Source: Bacteroidota bacterium (GTDB lineage: Bacteria; Bacteroidota; Bacteroidia; Chitinophagales; Chitinophagaceae). Taken from it: a stretch of 9,151 bases of DNA. Both the position numbers and the translations under genes were made by a program. Below, one piece after another: positions 5,576-9,151 of the stretch. The stretch's first letter is position 1. Every line of letters starts with the position of its first letter. The stretch is from assembly GCA_023390215.1 (NCBI GenBank), contig JAEWDG010000002.1, positions 1 through 9,151 of the forward strand. The letters are read 5' to 3'. The notes beneath the pieces were generated by a model. That model saw only the letters and a list, made by a program, of their open reading frames with translations. It did no database searches and was not told where the DNA came from.

Positions 5576-8500
5576 TTAAAACGTGATTTGAAGACCTGCA
5601 GTAATCGCCCTTGGATTAGGGAATTCACTCAGGTTAATATTAACAGCTCCCGCTTCCGGATCCAAACCTCTCCAATGTGTCCAGATTGCAAGGTTGGTAC
5701 CCTGAACATACACACGTGCATTTGAGATGATCTTGGTTTTAGCCAGGGTTCCGGTAGGGATGGTATATCCCAGTGTCAAATCACGGAAACGTAAGAAACT
5801 CGCATCATGGATAATTTTTGAAGAGAAATTCGTTCCATAATTAGGACTAGGCGTGCTGGCAATGTCTCCTGGTTTTGTCCAGAAATTCAGATCAGATGAC
5901 TGATTGTATCCATTCGCCATAAATCCTACAGGATTTTCTGTGAAGTATTCCATGTTGTCCACTTTTGTAGATCCCTGCTGGAAGGTAAACAATGCAGAAA
6001 GATCGATGCCCTTGTAGCTCAAACGAGTACCGAAAGATCCTTTTGTTGGCGCTTCCCAGGTACCGAATTCCTGTACACGGTAATCTGTACTGTACGTATT
6101 GGTAAGGTTACCATTCTGATCATAATACAAAGGCTGACCTGTTGCAGCATCAACTCCTGCCCATTTAACTTCGTAGTGGGTTCCCAAAGGTTTACCTTCT
6201 GTGATGAGTTCTGTACCTGCTTCATAAGCGGGTTCTCCACCCAGGCTTTTCACACGGTTCTTGTTATAGGCATAGTTCGCAAAAATGGTCCAGATGAAAT
6301 TATTCTTCTTAACCACATCCACATTTAATGCTACTTCAATACCACGATTATCTAAGACACCGAGATTTTGGTAGATTGAACCAAATCCAGATACCGCAGA
6401 AAGATTACGCTGAATAAACAGATCCTTAGTCTTTTTATCGTACAGGTTTATATCACCATAAATTCTTCCTCTCCAAACACCATAATCAATACCTATGTTT
6501 GTAACAAAGGTTTTTTCCCATCTTAAATCAGGATTGGATGGAGCTGCCTGGTAAGCGATAGTTGCACCGGAAGGTCCTGCACCCTGAACGAATTCAGACT
6601 GCCAGTTGTTGAAGGGGAAGTTATCGAAGTTACCAGAGCTACCATAGCTCGCTTTTACACGGAGAACGCTGAACAGATCAGAATTATCCATAAAGCTTTC
6701 TTTCTTAACATCCCATACACCACCGATTGCATAGAACCAATCGCTGCGGTTAGCAGATGGAAGCTTGGAAGCGTGGTCGTTTCTAATAGATCCGCTCAAC
6801 GTGTACTTATCCTTATAAACATATTTTGCTGTTAACAGACCTGATATCAGGGCTGCACGGCTGCGACCTCCACCAACGGTTGAATACAATTGGTTTTGAG
6901 CGTTACCCTGAGTTACAGCTGCCGGGGTATTTGGCGTTTTAGGATTGGTACCATAACCGGTGAAGTTGAAAGATTTTCCCACATTTACAAGGTATTCACC
7001 ATAAGCCGCTACTTCGAGGTCATGCTTTTCCTGGAACTTCTTATGGAAAGTAACATTCGGACGAACGTTTCCTATTACAAAACGGTTAAGTCCTTCAGAC
7101 TGGAAACCGGCCTTACCCGTGATGCTGGATGAATTGATCCTGATCCAGGCATCTTTTGCACCGTAAGCTGTGTTCTGGGTTTCACGGAAATCGATACCAG
7201 CAGTAACACCCGCAGTAAATGCAGAAGATATCTTGTAGTTGATCGTGTTACTTAAAACACCCAGGAACTGGTTATTTGAGTTAACATCCCTGTTTGTTAC
7301 ATCTATTGTATTAGGAGCAGAGAAGAACGGACTTCCTGTAGGTCCTACCGCAACAGATCCATCAGCATTTCTTGCTTTTACAAAAGGAACGTTCACAGCA
7401 GCGATAAGGAATGGATTACCAAGATTGTTACCGGCTGTACTTTGTTGGAAGTTACGGCGGGTATAACCCAGGTTCAGAGTTGAATTAAATGTCCACCTGT
7501 CATCAGAAAAATCCAAAGTGGTCAAGTTTGTAACCCTGCGCATATCGGTACGAAGCGTTGTACCTTCTTCATTATATAATGACAATGAGTTACTGAATCT
7601 TGCTTTTTCAGTTCCACCACGAAGTGAAATAGAGTGATTGCTGAAATTACCATTACGGAAAACCTGGTCGTACCAGTTTGTATTGATTCCTTTAAGAGAA
7701 TCATAAATGGCTTTCTGAGCCATTTGCTCGTCCGGAGTCAGGGTAGCGTAACGTGGATTAGCTGTTGAATAATACCAGCCTGGCATATTCGTATTATAAT
7801 TGTCCTGTGTAACCTGACCATATTTTTCCTGTGCAGCAAAAAGTTCAGTTGTATTCATTGGACGGAAAGCAAAATCAGGTTTTGATTTCACCCCGAACTG
7901 GCCGCTGTAAGAAATTTTCAACTTGCCGGTAGTACCGCGTCTTGTTGTAACTACGATAACACCTGCTGATGCCCGTGAACCATACAGTGCAGTTGCAGTT
8001 GCATCACGAAGGATATCGATTGAAGCAAAATCGTTGGGGTTAAGTCCCTGGAAAACACCGGATTCCATAGGAACACCATCAACGATATAAAGCGGAGAGG
8101 TTCCACCTTCAATTGAACCCTGGCCACGAATGATCGTAACCGCAGAAGTACCTGGCTGACCTGACCCTGTAAGAACAACCAAACCAGGAGCTAAGCCCTG
8201 AAGTGCCTGATCTAATGATCCAAATGGTTTGTCTCTAATGTCTTCTTCTTTGATCTTTGTTGCCGCACCAGCATACTGTGAACGGCGAACCCTGTTGATA
8301 CCTGTTACAACCACTTCATCCATAGTGGATGCAGTTTGTTTTAACACCACATCAATGGAAGTTCTTCCGCTGATGTTTTCAGTTACTTTTGTTGAAAGAT
8401 AGCTGAATACCAGAGCTTTAGCTCCTGCGGGCACTGAAATACGGTAAGTACCGTCGTTAGCAGTAGAAGTACCACCTGCTGTTTGTCCCTGAATAGTAAC

Positions 8501-8620
8501 TGACGCACCGGCCAGTCCTTTACCCTCGCCATCTGTAACCCGACCAGTAATTACTGTCTGAGCCAGAGCGCCTAGGGAACAAAAAATCACGAAGAAAAAT
8601 CCTAGGAAAAATTTTCTCAT
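5576..8620 (-). CDS. SusC/RagA-family TonB-dependent outer-membrane transporter
   Basis: 1014 residues, normal for the family. A signal peptide (about 1-21, ending ALAQ) is followed by a CarboxypepD_reg-like beta domain (about 23-95, ITGRVTDGEGKGLAGASVTI), a probable TonB-box segment DEVVVTG (101-107), the plug domain (about 112-230) and a 22-strand-type barrel to the end. Plug hallmarks are LYIVDGVPM (177-185), NPNDFASIDILRDATATALY (194-213) and GSRASAGVIVVTTRRG (214-229). The C-terminus ends LQITF with the aromatic last residue expected for BAM-dependent insertion. There is no STN domain between signal and CarboxypepD_reg domain, so signalling to an anti-sigma factor is not expected. It should import the SusD ligand using TonB-ExbBD energy. 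ATG 8620 is chosen because it starts the signal peptide; the leader is A/T-rich with no Shine-Dalgarno. First gene of the operon. Confidence 0.97.
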   Translation of the reverse strand: MRKFFLGFFFVIFCSLGALAQTVITGRVTDGEGKGLAGASVTIQGQTAGGTSTANDGTYRISVPAGAKALVFSYLSTKVTENISGRTSIDVVLKQTASTMDEVVVTGINRVRRSQYAGAATKIKEEDIRDKPFGSLDQALQGLAPGLVVLTGSGQPGTSAVTIIRGQGSIEGGTSPLYIVDGVPMESGVFQGLNPNDFASIDILRDATATALYGSRASAGVIVVTTRRGTTGKLKISYSGQFGVKSKPDFAFRPMNTTELFAAQEKYGQVTQDNYNTNMPGWYYSTANPRYATLTPDEQMAQKAIYDSLKGINTNWYDQVFRNGNFSNHSISLRGGTEKARFSNSLSLYNEEGTTLRTDMRRVTNLTTLDFSDDRWTFNSTLNLGYTRRNFQQSTAGNNLGNPFLIAAVNVPFVKARNADGSVAVGPTGSPFFSAPNTIDVTNRDVNSNNQFLGVLSNTINYKISSAFTAGVTAGIDFRETQNTAYGAKDAWIRINSSSITGKAGFQSEGLNRFVIGNVRPNVTFHKKFQEKHDLEVAAYGEYLVNVGKSFNFTGYGTNPKTPNTPAAVTQGNAQNQLYSTVGGGRSRAALISGLLTAKYVYKDKYTLSGSIRNDHASKLPSANRSDWFYAIGGVWDVKKESFMDNSDLFSVLRVKASYGSSGNFDNFPFNNWQSEFVQGAGPSGATIAYQAAPSNPDLRWEKTFVTNIGIDYGVWRGRIYGDINLYDKKTKDLFIQRNLSAVSGFGSIYQNLGVLDNRGIEVALNVDVVKKNNFIWTIFANYAYNKNRVKSLGGEPAYEAGTELITEGKPLGTHYEVKWAGVDAATGQPLYYDQNGNLTNTYSTDYRVQEFGTWEAPTKGSFGTRLSYKGIDLSALFTFQQGSTKVDNMEYFTENPVGFMANGYNQSSDLNFWTKPGDIASTPSPNYGTNFSSKIIHDASFLRFRDLTLGYTIPTGTLAKTKIISNARVYVQGTNLAIWTHWRGLDPEAGAVNINLSEFPNPRAITAGLQITF

Positions 8621-8648
8621 ACAAGTCTAGTTTCGTTTAAAGAATTTG

Positions 8649-8680
8649 CAAGATAGCTTATGAAGCTTAAAAAACCTCAA
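8649..8680 (-). promoter_or_regulatory. Possible promoter of the SusC operon
   Basis: On the minus strand, TTG (8680-8678), a 22-base spacer and TATCTTG (8655-8649) approximate the Bacteroidota TTG / TAnnTTTG promoter, and would start transcription about 20 bases before the susC ATG. A second partial match, TAGACTTG (8629-8622) with CTTG 19 bases upstream (8652-8649), has better spacing but touches the start codon, so transcription would begin inside the gene. Neither is a perfect box; a promoter somewhere in 8621-8696 is likely because a terminator precedes it. Confidence 0.3.
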
Positions 8681-8696
8681 TTAACAACATATTGAC

Positions 8697-8727
8697 AAAA
8701 AACAATTCCCGATAGCTGCAAACCGGG
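8697..8727 (-). terminator. Probable Rho-independent terminator of the RND/MMPL gene
   Basis: Minus strand: CCCGGT (8727-8722), eight-base loop, ATCGGG (8713-8708), then AATTG and six Ts (8702-8697). The stem is six pairs with one G-U, modest in strength, and starts right after the TAA stop of the RND-type gene. Its position between that gene and the susC promoter region supports separate transcription units. Confidence 0.5.
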
Positions 8728-9151
8728 TTAGTTTTTTTTACGGGCGGTAATTAACAGTAATACAGGTAATAACGTAAGATTAGTAAGGGTTGCAGCCACC
8801 AAGGTGACGGAAGTCAGCCAGCCTAAGGCGAAGGTTCCTCCGAAACTACTGGCGCAAAAAATTATGAAGCCGGCCGTAAGTACCATTGCAGTGTAAATAA
8901 TACTTAAGCCTGTTTCCTGCACTGTTTTTCGCACTGTTTTCTCCACATTTCCTTCAAAACGGGGGAGCTCCTGCCTGTAATTGACCAGGAATCGTATCGT
9001 AATATCTATGGCAATTCCCAGGGCAACACTGAAAACCAACACCGTCGATGGCTTAAGGGGTACACCCACCCAGCCCATTATGCCCGCCGTAATAACCAGG
9101 GGAACCAGGTTCGGAATCAGGGAGCAAAGCAGGATCCGGAAGGATCTGAAT
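8728..9151 (-). CDS. RND/MMPL-family membrane transport protein, C-terminal end (5' truncated by window)
   Basis: The frame stays open beyond the internal methionine at 9078 to the window edge, giving 140 C-terminal residues that begin near FRSFRILLCSLIPNLVPLVI; the start lies outside. Four transmembrane segments are visible: LLCSLIPNLVPLVITAGIMG, VLVFSVALGIAIDITIRFLV, GLSIIYTAMVLTAGFIIFCA and VTLVAATLTNLTLLPVLLLI, ending in a basic cytoplasmic tail ARKKN. The PNLVPLVI, LKPSTVLVFSVALGIAID and F-x-N-Y-R-Q-E-L order matches the last helices of HAE/MMPL-type RND proteins that export lipids or hydrophobic compounds by proton antiport. The usual D-D-T-I-H-F motif reads D-I-T-I-R-F, keeping the first aspartate only. 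Cargo and partners are unknown. It is transcribed in the direction of susC but separated by 107 bases and a likely terminator. Confidence 0.88.
   Translation of the reverse strand, partial: FRSFRILLCSLIPNLVPLVITAGIMGWVGVPLKPSTVLVFSVALGIAIDITIRFLVNYRQELPRFEGNVEKTVRKTVQETGLSIIYTAMVLTAGFIIFCASSFGGTFALGWLTSVTLVAATLTNLTLLPVLLLITARKKN

Noticed and set aside
8622..8629. TAGACTTG next to the susC start as the main promoter
   Set aside because: It is close to consensus with 19-base spacing to CTTG, but it would place transcription start inside the susC coding sequence, so it is kept only as an alternative in the promoter entry.
8692..8697. TTGACA on the plus strand, resembling an E. coli -35 box
   Set aside because: Bacteroidota sigma factors use a different consensus, there is no matching downstream box, and both flanking genes read on the minus strand.

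Overview
The window reads as chromosomal DNA from a Bacteroidota species, most likely the Chitinophagaceae or a near relative. This rests on a SusC/SusD pair, lipoproteins with short type II signal peptides, a TlpA-like thioredoxin lipoprotein with a DUF4369-like front, a TAnnTTTG promoter box, start codons preceded by A/T-rich DNA rather than a Shine-Dalgarno sequence, and moderate GC. The genus is inference. The layout is dense: no gap between genes exceeds about 240 bases.

Left half, plus strand. The window opens inside the 3' end of a gene for a PDZ-domain protein (1-276), closed by a strong hairpin terminator (300-326). A perfect TAnnTTTG box (349-356) stands five bases before the GTG start of gatB (362-1810), which encodes the B subunit of the tRNA-dependent amidotransferase. 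One base after the gatB stop begins a thioredoxin-fold lipoprotein (1812-2957), so the two are probably cotranscribed.

Middle. The 242-base convergent intergenic region (2958-3199) holds a composite of small palindromes: three copies of one REP-like family (two direct, one inverted, with covarying stems), a further hairpin, and then a bidirectional terminator (3151-3182) that serves both converging transcription units.

Right half, minus strand. Read in the direction of transcription, an operon runs SusC-type TonB-dependent outer-membrane transporter (8620-5576), SusD/RagB-type surface lipoprotein (5554-4157), and a third lipoprotein with a Calx-beta-like domain and an unrecognised C-terminal domain (4117-3200). 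SusC and SusD normally form a lidded outer-membrane importer; the third lipoprotein is probably an accessory surface binding protein. No degradative enzyme, STN domain, anti-sigma factor or regulator lies in the window, so the substrate cannot be named. Upstream in the same direction is the C-terminal 140 residues of an RND/MMPL-family membrane protein (9151-8728), with its own probable terminator (8727-8697) just before the susC promoter region.

I found no tRNA, rRNA, CRISPR array, insertion sequence or phage gene. The most noteworthy items are the covarying REP-like composite, the apparently leaderless GTG start of gatB, and the uncharacterised third lipoprotein of the SusCD operon.
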